Source of the DNA: Candidatus Omnitrophota bacterium
Lineage (GTDB): Bacteria > Omnitrophota > Omnitrophia > Omnitrophales > Aquincolibacteriaceae
Direction: 5' to 3'
DNA length: 5,554 nucleotides
Assembly (NCBI GenBank): GCA_023819025.1
Contig: JAMWDC010000162.1
Location: forward strand, 1-5,554
Made by a program: the position numbers and the translations under genes. Below are positions 1 to 5,554 of the stretch, piece by piece; the first letter of the stretch is position 1, and each line of letters starts with the position of its first letter. Under the pieces are notes generated by a model. The model searched no databases. It saw only the letters and a list, made by a program, of their open reading frames with translations, and was not told the origin of the DNA.

Positions 1-381
1 TTCAGAATATCCTCCAGCAAGAAATCCAGATACACGTTGATTTTTATGGCATGTATCATATAAGTTAAATCGGACTAGATCAAAGAGGACGGCACACTGT
101 GGACGATATGACGGTGCTTCGCATGCCTGCTAAAATTAAGCCGAGTCCCCTAGTGTAGCGAGCGAACGTTCCCAATAATCCACAAATTATAAACAGTTAG
201 AACCGTAACAAATCGCCACTAACCAACGTTTTTATTTCCAGAAGAAGCGACAATATTTTACTCGACGCACGGAAATTGTCCATGCTTTTATTCGTCAAAA
301 AGACAGTAATGAGATCATTCCCGAGGATCAAAAACAGCAAGCGGATGATGCATACCCAACCCTTAGACTACGAATCCTTAT
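1..381. other. Upstream region without a convincing gene
   Basis: This AT-rich stretch precedes the rpmH promoter, and I find no ORF in it with both a start codon and recognisable protein character. Three partial open frames exist: + strand 3-68, entering from the left edge and ending in TAA; + strand 209-385, 58 codons with no ATG, GTG or TTG; and minus strand from about 129 to the left edge. None resembles a protein I know. Two adjacent nonamers, TAATCCACA (176-184) and TTATAAACA (187-195), each differ by one base from a DnaA box. rpmH often lies beside dnaA/oriC, so this could be the edge of an origin region, but two imperfect boxes do not establish it. Confidence 0.5.
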
Positions 382-409
382 TTGATTATCGAAAGGTTTT
401 TGTTATAAT
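382..409 (+). promoter_or_regulatory. Sigma70-type promoter upstream of rpmH
   Basis: A perfect -10 hexamer TATAAT lies at 404-409, preceded directly by TGT (401-403), making an extended -10 element. A -35-like TTGATT lies at 382-387 with a 16-bp spacer. Transcription would start near 415-418, giving an rpmH leader of about 80 nt. The bases after the -10 (CGCCCGCC, 410-417) are GC-only, a discriminator type known from promoters under stringent control. No other comparably good promoter is visible before the rpmH-rnpA-yidD-yidC chain, so this one probably serves the whole cluster. Confidence 0.75.
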
Positions 410-498
410 CGCCCGCCGTTGATTGTTTAACAAGATCCGCACCGTCGACGAATTCGAAGGACTTAATGTCGGTGGGCTTGACGGACGAGTTTTAACCC

Positions 499-639
499 AT
501 GAAAAGAACCTATCAGCCATCCAAGAGGAAACGAAGAAGCACTCACGGATTTCTCGCGCGTAAACGGACTCCGGGCGGCAAAAAAGTGTTGTGGCGAAGA
601 CGGAAAAAAGGCAGAAAACGGTTGATCGTCATATATTAG
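499..639 (+). CDS. rpmH: 50S ribosomal protein L34
   Basis: Encodes a 46-residue, very basic protein of the large ribosomal subunit. The first seven residues, MKRTYQP, are the classic L34 N-terminus (MKRTFQPS in E. coli). The conserved HGFLAR block follows at residues 16-21 and the arginine/lysine-rich tail (WRRRKKGRKRL) at about 32-42. The length equals that of E. coli L34. The ATG at 499 has only a weak Shine-Dalgarno-like GGACGAG at 483-489, 9 nt upstream. The gene lies about 80 nt downstream of a strong promoter and is first in the cluster, directly followed by rnpA as in most bacteria. The C-terminus ends in LIVIY rather than the usual LTVSK-like tail, a minor variation. Identification is secure from motif and context. 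Confidence 0.97.
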   Translation: MKRTYQPSKRKRRSTHGFLARKRTPGGKKVLWRRRKKGRKRLIVIY

Positions 640-644
640 ACGCT

Positions 645-1043
645 ATGATAAAAAGCACCATGCTCTGCCGCCTCATGAGTGAACGTTTACTTCCATGTCA
701 ACGGATTCACCATCGTAAGGTTTTCCAAACCGTTTACAAGGAGGGGCAATTTTTCAAAGGCCATTTATTAAACTTATGGATTTATAAACGGCCTGATGAC
801 AGAGACAGTAATAGACAGCTTCCGCAAATCGGCATTGTTGTCAGCAGGAAAGTTGCGGCCCGGGCAGTCAAGAGAAATTTATGGCGGCGCAGGATACGGG
901 AATCATTCCGCCGGTTACAAGGTCGATTAAAACCACGGGTGACTCTTATTGTGCAAGCTCGCCGATGTGAAAAGGTACCGACGTATCAGGCCCTCGGAGG
1001 AGAACTCGAAAGTCTGTTACGAAAAACCCAAAATGTCCTATGA
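645..1043 (+). CDS. rnpA: Ribonuclease P protein component
   Basis: Encodes the protein cofactor of RNase P, which assists the catalytic RNA in removing 5' leaders from precursor tRNAs in the cytoplasm. With the ATG at 645 it has 132 residues. The family signature is clear: GIVVSRKV at about 63-70, followed by the basic RNR-type helix AVKRNLWRRRIRESFRR at about 74-90. In that helix RN and the RRxRE portion match the family pattern (A..RN..KR..RE). The start is uncertain. 645 is only 5 nt after the rpmH stop and would allow translational coupling. ATG 660 and 675 are also in frame, and 675 (122 residues) best fits the usual family length and homology start. The frame is open upstream to a GTG at 591 inside rpmH. 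None of these starts has a convincing Shine-Dalgarno sequence. The stop overlaps the yidD start by 4 nt. Confidence 0.93.
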   Translation: MIKSTMLCRLMSERLLPCQRIHHRKVFQTVYKEGQFFKGHLLNLWIYKRPDDRDSNRQLPQIGIVVSRKVAARAVKRNLWRRRIRESFRRLQGRLKPRVTLIVQARRCEKVPTYQALGGELESLLRKTQNVL

Positions 1044-1249
1044 CGAAAATATTCATTTTCTTTATTCACCAGTACCAAAAATTCATATCTCCATTTCTCG
1101 GTAACCATTGTCGCTTCTATCCCACATGTTCGGATTATTGCAAAGAGGCCCTGACCCGGAAGGGTTGGGCGCTCGGGATATTGCTTTCGTTGAAACGCTT
1201 ATTGAAATGTCATCCTTTACATTCGGGAGGTTGGGATCCTCTTGAATAG
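1040..1249 (+). CDS. yidD: Membrane protein insertion efficiency factor YidD
   Basis: Encodes a 69-residue YidD-family protein, a small membrane-associated factor that in E. coli assists insertion of inner-membrane proteins together with YidC and Sec. It carries the full family signature: CRFYPTCSDY at 24-33 and KRLLKCHPLHSGGWDPL at 52-68, with the three conserved cysteines at 24, 30 and 57. The N-terminus (IFIFFIHQYQKFISPFL) is hydrophobic to amphipathic, as expected for membrane attachment. The start ATG overlaps the rnpA stop in an ATGA arrangement, and the 3' end overlaps the yidC start by 8 nt, so translation of the three genes is probably coupled. The position between rnpA and yidC is the canonical one. 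No strong independent ribosome binding site is visible. Confidence 0.96.
   Translation: MTKIFIFFIHQYQKFISPFLGNHCRFYPTCSDYCKEALTRKGWALGILLSLKRLLKCHPLHSGGWDPLE
1225..1230 (+). promoter_or_regulatory. Shine-Dalgarno site for yidC inside yidD
   Basis: GGGAGG lies within the yidD coding sequence, 11 nt before the TTG at 1242. It supports that TTG as the real yidC start. The next in-frame ATG (1287) falls in the middle of the first membrane segment and would destroy it. This is the best ribosome binding sequence in the cluster and may compensate for the weak TTG codon. Confidence 0.7.
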
Positions 1250-2912
1250 CAAAGAAACACAATTCGGAAAAAATTACTGGATTGCCATGATCTTGCTCAT
1301 CCTGATTCTTATGGTCTATCCTTATTACCTTCAATGGATCAGTCCCAAGCATGGCCCGGACGCTCCTTCACCTCTTGAAGAAACGTCGCCCACGGACACC
1401 TTATCCCAATCGGAACAAACCCTATCGCCAGCTGAAGGGCCTTTTCTAGAACCGTCTCTGTCTGTGCCGCCTGCTGCCATCCGCTATGAAAATCTCTACT
1501 ATGAAGTTGTATTTTCGACCCGAGGCGCGTCGATTATCCGACTTTTTTATAAAGGCGAGCCCAAACGGGAACATGTAACGGAAATGCTTTTTTACGACGG
1601 CGAACCGTCGCAACCCGGACTTTTCGGTGTGCAATTTTTGCATGAGCAGACCGATTTATCAAAAGCCATCTTCAAACTGAATCGATCCGATAAAAAAAGG
1701 GCCCAATTTGAATTTATTTATGAGATACCTGGCGAATGCCGATTGAGCAAGGAATACACTCTGATTAGTAATAAGCCGGTGATTGTGCTTAAGATTTTTC
1801 TCGAGAACCTTTCTTCCCGCGAAAAACATTTCCCCATCAAGTTGGATTACGGATTGTATTATAAACTCACCCACGGGTTAATGCCGCAGAACTTCGAGGC
1901 CGTTGTTGCTCATGACACCATCCAAACGGCCAATTTAGATAAAATTTCAAAAAAAGGCTTTTCGGTTTCACGGTCCATTCGGTGGGCGGGCGTGATCGAA
2001 AAATATTTTGCGATCCTTGTTAAACCCGATTGGAACGCCGTCCAGGCAGACGCCACGGCAGATGACGAGATCATTCAGGCCCAGCTGACCATGGAACCCA
2101 TTTCTTTGAAGCCCGGCGAGCGCAAAGAGCACATTTTTTTTATATATGCGGGCACCCAGCGTTATGAAACCCTCAAAAGTTTTGAGATGGGGTTCGAAGA
2201 TCTCTTAACGCGGGGCTTTTTCGGCGTTTTCAAAATCTGGCTTTTAATCTCCCTGAAATTTTTCAACCGATACACCCACAACTACGGATGGGCCATCCTC
2301 GTTTTAACCCTGATTTTAAAAGGGATCTTTCTACCCATTACCCATCAGGGTTCTAAATCCATGAAGAAGTTGCAAGCGCTATCGCCCAAACTGAAAGCCA
2401 TTCAGGAAAAGTACAAAAATGACCCGCAGAAGATGCAACGGGAGGTTATGGAGATTTATAAACGCAACCGTGTGAACCCGATGGCAGGCTGCCTTCCGAT
2501 GCTGGTCCAGTTTCCGGTGTTTATTGCCATGTTTCGCTTACTTCCCGAGGCGATCGAATTAAAAGGCGAACCTTTTATCTGGTGGATCCGGGATCTGTCC
2601 CAGCCCGACAAGCTCGTTGTTTTTCCCTTTGTGGTGCCGTTGTTAGGATGGAATTCCCTGAATCCCCTTCCTATTTTAATGACGGCGACGCAGTTTGTTT
2701 ATCAACAACTCATGCCTCAGACCGGGAGCACCCCGGAACAGGCCAAGCTGATGAATCTTTTTCTTCCGATTTTTTTCGGCTTTATTTGTTACAACATGCC
2801 ATCGGGTTTGGTTCTTTACTGGCTGATGCAAAATCTCTTTTCGATCATTCATCAGGTTTTTATCAATCGCATTGTGGTTGCCCTTCATCACGAGGATAGT
2901 GAGCCGTCGTAG
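1242..2912 (+). CDS. yidC: Membrane protein insertase YidC (Oxa1 family)
   Basis: Encodes a 556-residue insertase that folds and inserts inner-membrane proteins alone or with SecYEG. Residues about 13-31 form an N-terminal membrane anchor, followed by a low-complexity Pro/Ser/Glu linker (about 38-75) and the large periplasmic beta-domain (about 78-320) typical of diderm YidC. The conserved Oxa1 core spans about 325-545. It has a membrane segment at about 347-366 and a cytoplasmic coiled-coil hairpin at about 370-412. The signature NPMAGCLPMLVQFPVF follows at 412-427, with further membrane segments at about 460-490 and 504-540, including MPSGLVLYW (519-527). The position matching E. coli Arg366 in the hydrophilic groove is Lys360. 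The start is TTG, chosen because of the upstream GGGAGG and the intact first membrane segment. The gene overlaps yidD by 8 nt. Length is close to the E. coli protein (548 aa). Confidence 0.97.
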   Translation: MNSKETQFGKNYWIAMILLILILMVYPYYLQWISPKHGPDAPSPLEETSPTDTLSQSEQTLSPAEGPFLEPSLSVPPAAIRYENLYYEVVFSTRGASIIRLFYKGEPKREHVTEMLFYDGEPSQPGLFGVQFLHEQTDLSKAIFKLNRSDKKRAQFEFIYEIPGECRLSKEYTLISNKPVIVLKIFLENLSSREKHFPIKLDYGLYYKLTHGLMPQNFEAVVAHDTIQTANLDKISKKGFSVSRSIRWAGVIEKYFAILVKPDWNAVQADATADDEIIQAQLTMEPISLKPGERKEHIFFIYAGTQRYETLKSFEMGFEDLLTRGFFGVFKIWLLISLKFFNRYTHNYGWAILVLTLILKGIFLPITHQGSKSMKKLQALSPKLKAIQEKYKNDPQKMQREVMEIYKRNRVNPMAGCLPMLVQFPVFIAMFRLLPEAIELKGEPFIWWIRDLSQPDKLVVFPFVVPLLGWNSLNPLPILMTATQFVYQQLMPQTGSTPEQAKLMNLFLPIFFGFICYNMPSGLVLYWLMQNLFSIIHQVFINRIVVALHHEDSEPS

Positions 2913-2978
2913 TACGGGGATATCCGAGAAATCTGAACCAGCAATTTCTCAACGCCCAGTTCTCCTCAGTCAACGGTT

Positions 2979-4802
2979 ATGATCTCCACAAGAAAATATG
3001 ACGCGGTTGTGGTGGGTGCCGGTCATGCCGGCATTGAAGCCGCATTGGCCATCAGTCGGTCGGGGTATCAGGTGTTATTGCTGACCATGGATTTGGATTC
3101 GATCGGGGAAATGTCATGCAATCCGGCAATCGGAGGACTGGCGAAAGGACACATCGTTCGGGAAATTGACGCGTTAGGCGGCGAAATGGGTCTGGCGACA
3201 GATGCAACGGGGATTCAGTTCCGCATGCTGAATCGCTCCAAAGGGCCCGCCGTGTGGGCGCCACGGGCGCAGGCGGACAAAAAACAATACCATATCTACA
3301 TGAAACGCGTCCTTGAGCACGAGAAAAATATCCACCTCATGCAAGCTCAAGTCACGGATATTTTGGTTCGGGGCGGCAAATGTTTTGGTGTCAGAACACA
3401 AATCGGACAGGAGTTTTTGGGCGAAACCGTGATTTTGTCCACAGGGACTTTTTTGGAAGGGCTCGTGCATATTGGCGAAGTTCATTATCCTGCAGGACGC
3501 AATAGCGAATCACCGGCCATCGGGCTTTCAGAATCTTTGCGGAAACACGGCATCGAAACGGTCCGTTTTAAAACCGGTACACCTCCCCGGTTGCATGCCA
3601 AGAGTATTGATTGGTCCGTTCTCGAGGAGCAAAAAGGTGACGACCCGCCATCTCCATTTTCTTTCCGGACCGAAAAACTGCAAGTGGATCAACTTTCTTG
3701 CTATCTAACCTATACCAACGAAAGAACGCATGACCTCATTCGAAAAAATCTCCATCGCTCACCTCTTTACGCAGGACATATTGTCGGGATCGGGGCGCGG
3801 TATTGTCCTTCCATTGAAGATAAAGTCGTAAAATTTGCCGACAAGACCCGCCACCAGATTTACTTAGAACCCGAGGGACGCGACACCTCTGAAATTTATG
3901 CCAACGGACTTCCTACCAGCCTTCCTCAGGATGTTCAGGATGAAATGATTCACACCATTCAGGGTCTGGAGAATGCCGAAGTCATGAGGTGGGGTTATGC
4001 CATTGAATATGATTGTGTTCCGCCAACGCAGTTAGATCATTCCCTGGAAACAAAAAAAGTCAAGATCCTCTTTCACGCCGGCCAAATCAATTGCACCTCG
4101 GGATACGAAGAGGCGGCAGCTCAAGGGATCATGGCTGGATTCAATGTGATACGGAAACTACGCGGACAAACGCCGTTTGTTATCAATCGTTCAGAGGCCT
4201 ACATTGGGGTTTTGATCGACGATTTAGTGACACGGGGCACCAACGAACCGTACCGGATGTTCACATCCCGGGCCGAATTCCGCTTGTTGCTCCGTCAGGA
4301 TAACGCAGACGAACGATTAATGACCTACGGTTATCAATTTGGGCTTATATCGAAAGAGACTTATGAGAGGTGCCGGGCCCGGAATGAACGAATCCAGAGA
4401 GAAATTGAAAGACTGCGGCATGAATTCATTGATCATGTGACACTCGATCGATATCTGAAACGTCCGGATGTTGATTATAAAAGTTTGGCAGACAAAGGAC
4501 TTCACAACCAAAACCTGACGGCGGACGAAATTGCACGTGTGGAAGCTGCAGTCAAATATGAAGGTTATATTTCACGGCAGCTTATCGAGGTGAATCGTTT
4601 TAAAAAACTCGAGGGTAAAGGGATTCCGGAAAACACCGATTTCTTCAAGATACGGGGAATTCGTCGCGAGACCCAAGAGAAATTATCAAAGATTCGACCC
4701 GCCTCTATTGGACAGGCATCACGGATTCCGGGGATAACGGCATGCGACCTCTCTCTCTTAGCTGTTTACCTCTCGCGCGGTGAAAAAAAACCAGCACCTT
4801 AG
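2979..4802 (+). CDS. mnmG: tRNA uridine-5-carboxymethylaminomethyl modification enzyme MnmG
   Basis: Encodes a 607-residue FAD-dependent enzyme that, with the GTPase MnmE, installs the (carboxymethyl)aminomethyl group on the wobble uridine U34 of certain tRNAs in the cytoplasm. The N-terminal Rossmann FAD motif VVVGAGHAGIEA is at 10-21. CNPAIGGLAKGH at 47-58 carries the conserved Cys47. STGTFLEG (154-161) and KTGTPPRL (198-205) are family blocks. The first signature is at 272-282 (GARYCPSIEDK, with catalytic-type Cys276) and the second at about 367-388 (AGQINCTSGYEEAAAQG). The C-terminal MnmE/tRNA-binding helical domain ends with RPASIGQASRIPGIT at 573-587. Both signatures contain one unusual residue (Ala273, Cys372). 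The ATG at 2979 is the only possible start in this frame, because an in-frame TGA lies at 2934 with no start codon between. There is no clear Shine-Dalgarno site. mnmE is not adjacent. No terminator is evident downstream. Confidence 0.97.
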   Translation: MISTRKYDAVVVGAGHAGIEAALAISRSGYQVLLLTMDLDSIGEMSCNPAIGGLAKGHIVREIDALGGEMGLATDATGIQFRMLNRSKGPAVWAPRAQADKKQYHIYMKRVLEHEKNIHLMQAQVTDILVRGGKCFGVRTQIGQEFLGETVILSTGTFLEGLVHIGEVHYPAGRNSESPAIGLSESLRKHGIETVRFKTGTPPRLHAKSIDWSVLEEQKGDDPPSPFSFRTEKLQVDQLSCYLTYTNERTHDLIRKNLHRSPLYAGHIVGIGARYCPSIEDKVVKFADKTRHQIYLEPEGRDTSEIYANGLPTSLPQDVQDEMIHTIQGLENAEVMRWGYAIEYDCVPPTQLDHSLETKKVKILFHAGQINCTSGYEEAAAQGIMAGFNVIRKLRGQTPFVINRSEAYIGVLIDDLVTRGTNEPYRMFTSRAEFRLLLRQDNADERLMTYGYQFGLISKETYERCRARNERIQREIERLRHEFIDHVTLDRYLKRPDVDYKSLADKGLHNQNLTADEIARVEAAVKYEGYISRQLIEVNRFKKLEGKGIPENTDFFKIRGIRRETQEKLSKIRPASIGQASRIPGITACDLSLLAVYLSRGEKKPAP

Positions 4803-4822
4803 AATTATTAGTACGGCGGTCG

Positions 4823-4987
4823 TTAAATTCGTACCGGGTTTCCAGCCGCCAACGGCGGACCGGTGTAAGTCCACATGAGTAGGTGGGCACGATAGCGATT
4901 GTAATCACGAATATAATGCGACACTTTTCGGATCAAATCCTGAATGCTTGGGAAAGAGCCCTGCTTCAGGGCATCACGGGGAAAAGT
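4823..4987 (-). pseudogene. IS630-like transposase, C-terminal fragment
   Basis: Reading the minus strand down to the TAA at 4823-4825 gives about 50 residues that resemble the C-terminus of IS630-family DDE transposases. The matching features are ALKQGSF, then a helix with DLIRKVSHYIRDYN (residues after the catalytic core, carrying the family's conserved YN), then WTYTGPPL close to the stop. The usual family pattern is roughly L(K/R)RGxF, DLxxKIxxYIxxYN, PFxWTYTGxPL. The catalytic DDE core and everything upstream are absent, since from about 4987 the opposite strand becomes IS66 transposase. The reading frame here is intact, so truncation may be fairly recent. It lies convergent to mnmG. Family assignment is from remembered motif patterns, not a search. 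Confidence 0.6.
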
Positions 4988-5554
4988 TGATTCACAGGAC
5001 TGAACACTGCCGCTTCGGATATCTCTGCCCTCAATGTCACAGACAGCTTTATGCCCTGCTCCCCAAAGAGCTCGATCCAGGCGATTTCTTCGGCCCCAGG
5101 CTCCCAAGCCTGGTGGCTTACATGAGAGGGGCCTTGCACGGCTCCTACACCAGCCTCAACGAATTCATCGGCGAGATCTTTGGTCTTGAGGTCTCCCGCT
5201 CCATGCTCTGCAACCAAATTCGCACGGTCAGCCAATCGCTTGGGCCACCCTATCAAGAACTGAAAAAGGCCATTGCTCACGAGCCAAGTCTTCATGTGGA
5301 TGAGACAAGTCACAAAGACAAGGGCGAGACCTTCTGGATCTGGGCCTTCTGCACCAAGCTCTTTGGTTTCTTCACGATCGAAGCTTCCCGAGGCTCCCAG
5401 GTCTTGAGGAAAGTCTTGGGAGAAACCTTTACGGGAACTCTCATCAGCGACTTTTTTTCCGCCGACGTCAAATACGCCAGCGCCTTGCAGCAATTCTATC
5501 TGGCTCATCGGATTCGCGACATCAAATTCCTGACCACGCTTCCGGATCAAACCA
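4978..5554 (+). pseudogene. IS66-family transposase (TnpC), 5'-truncated, runs off window
   Basis: About 192 codons, open to the window end, match the middle of IS66 TnpC, the DDE transposase of this family. A CPQC zinc-ribbon half (codons near 5026-5037) is followed by LLPKELDPGDFFGPRLPSLV and a helical stretch. Then comes LHVDETSHKD, whose Asp at 5299-5301 is the likely first catalytic residue, and LISDFFSAD, whose Asp at 5449-5451 is the likely second. LAHRIRDIKFLTTLPD near the right edge matches a TnpC subgroup with LAHLIRDxKFLTTLP. The catalytic Glu would lie beyond the window. The family's N-terminal region (coiled coil and first half of the zinc ribbon) is missing, because the sequence upstream belongs to the IS630 remnant. 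The frame is open back to 4879 but has no ATG before 5119, only TTG at 4948 and 4987. It is probably non-functional. Confidence 0.8.

Larger units (their letters stand above)
4823..5554. mobile_element. Mosaic of IS630-like and IS66-like transposon remnants
   Basis: The 3' flank of mnmG is occupied by parts of two unrelated insertion-sequence families in opposite orientations: an IS630-type transposase C-terminus on the minus strand, and an IS66-type TnpC without its N-terminus on the + strand. The homologies meet near 4980. I could not identify terminal inverted repeats or target-site duplications, so the element borders are not defined, and the right part continues past the window. mnmG itself ends normally 20 nt before the first remnant. 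Confidence 0.7.

Noticed and set aside
3..68. Open frame entering from the left edge as the 3' end of an upstream gene
   Set aside because: Only 21 codons are visible, with no recognisable motif, and an equally open minus-strand frame covers the same bases.
164..171. GAACGTTC palindrome as an operator
   Set aside because: An isolated 8-bp palindrome far from the promoter, with no second copy, is expected by chance.
411..477. 8-bp pairing GCCCGCCG (411-418) with CGGTGGGC (470-477) as a leader stem
   Set aside because: Most of the 5' arm lies before the expected transcription start (about 415-418), so it would not be in the RNA. It is better read as promoter discriminator.
2582..2899. 105-codon + strand open frame inside yidC
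   Set aside because: It is an out-of-frame shadow of the conserved Oxa1 core of yidC.
3174..3485. 103-codon minus-strand open frame inside mnmG
   Set aside because: It lies entirely within the well-supported mnmG coding sequence and its translation has no family features.
4846..4858. CCGCC-AAC-GGCGG hairpin as the mnmG terminator
   Set aside because: The stem is only 5 bp, there is no following T-tract, and it falls inside the IS630 remnant coding sequence.
4865..4880. GTAAG at 4865 as an IS66-type left terminal repeat
   Set aside because: Only five bases match the IS66 end pattern, and the sequence lies within the IS630-like reading frame rather than at the TnpC junction.
4966..5550. 194-codon open frame on the minus strand
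   Set aside because: It is the antisense of the IS66 TnpC frame, and its translation has no transposase or other recognisable motifs.

Overview
This window looks like a chromosomal core-gene cluster from a diderm (Gram-negative-type) bacterium, with mobile-element debris at its right end. The core is the classical origin-linked set: rpmH (ribosomal protein L34), rnpA (RNase P protein), yidD (membrane protein insertion efficiency factor), yidC (membrane insertase) and mnmG/gidA (tRNA wobble-uridine modification enzyme), all on the + strand. YidC has an N-terminal membrane anchor and a large periplasmic domain, which is the form found in bacteria with an outer membrane. The phylum cannot be fixed from this window. 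The divergent proteins suggest an environmental lineage outside the well-studied Proteobacteria, but that is inference.

Layout. Positions 1-381 hold no convincing gene. They contain short open frames without starts and two imperfect DnaA-box-like nonamers, which is only weak evidence of a nearby origin. A strong sigma70-type promoter (extended -10 TGTTATAAT at 401-409, GC-rich discriminator) sits about 90 bp upstream of rpmH and probably drives the whole cluster. rpmH, rnpA, yidD and yidC are packed tightly: a 5-nt gap to the preferred rnpA start, a 4-nt ATGA overlap between rnpA and yidD, and an 8-nt overlap between yidD and yidC, which starts with TTG. yidC and mnmG are separated by 66 bp, and neither jag nor mnmE, often found there, is present. 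The cluster links ribosome and tRNA biogenesis (L34, RNase P protein, MnmG) with co-translational membrane insertion (YidD, YidC).

After mnmG, where rsmG/parA/parB often follow, the window enters transposon remains. The last ~50 codons of an IS630-like transposase lie on the minus strand at about 4823-4987. They abut a 5'-truncated IS66-family TnpC that reads on the + strand from about 4978 and runs off the window end. The two homologies meet within about 10-30 bp near 4980, which suggests insertion or recombination between elements.

I do not see a previously undescribed system. The points most worth a second look are the IS630/IS66 junction, off-consensus residues in both MnmG signature motifs, lysine in place of the YidC groove arginine, the rnpA frame that stays open back into rpmH, and the discriminator of the rpmH promoter.
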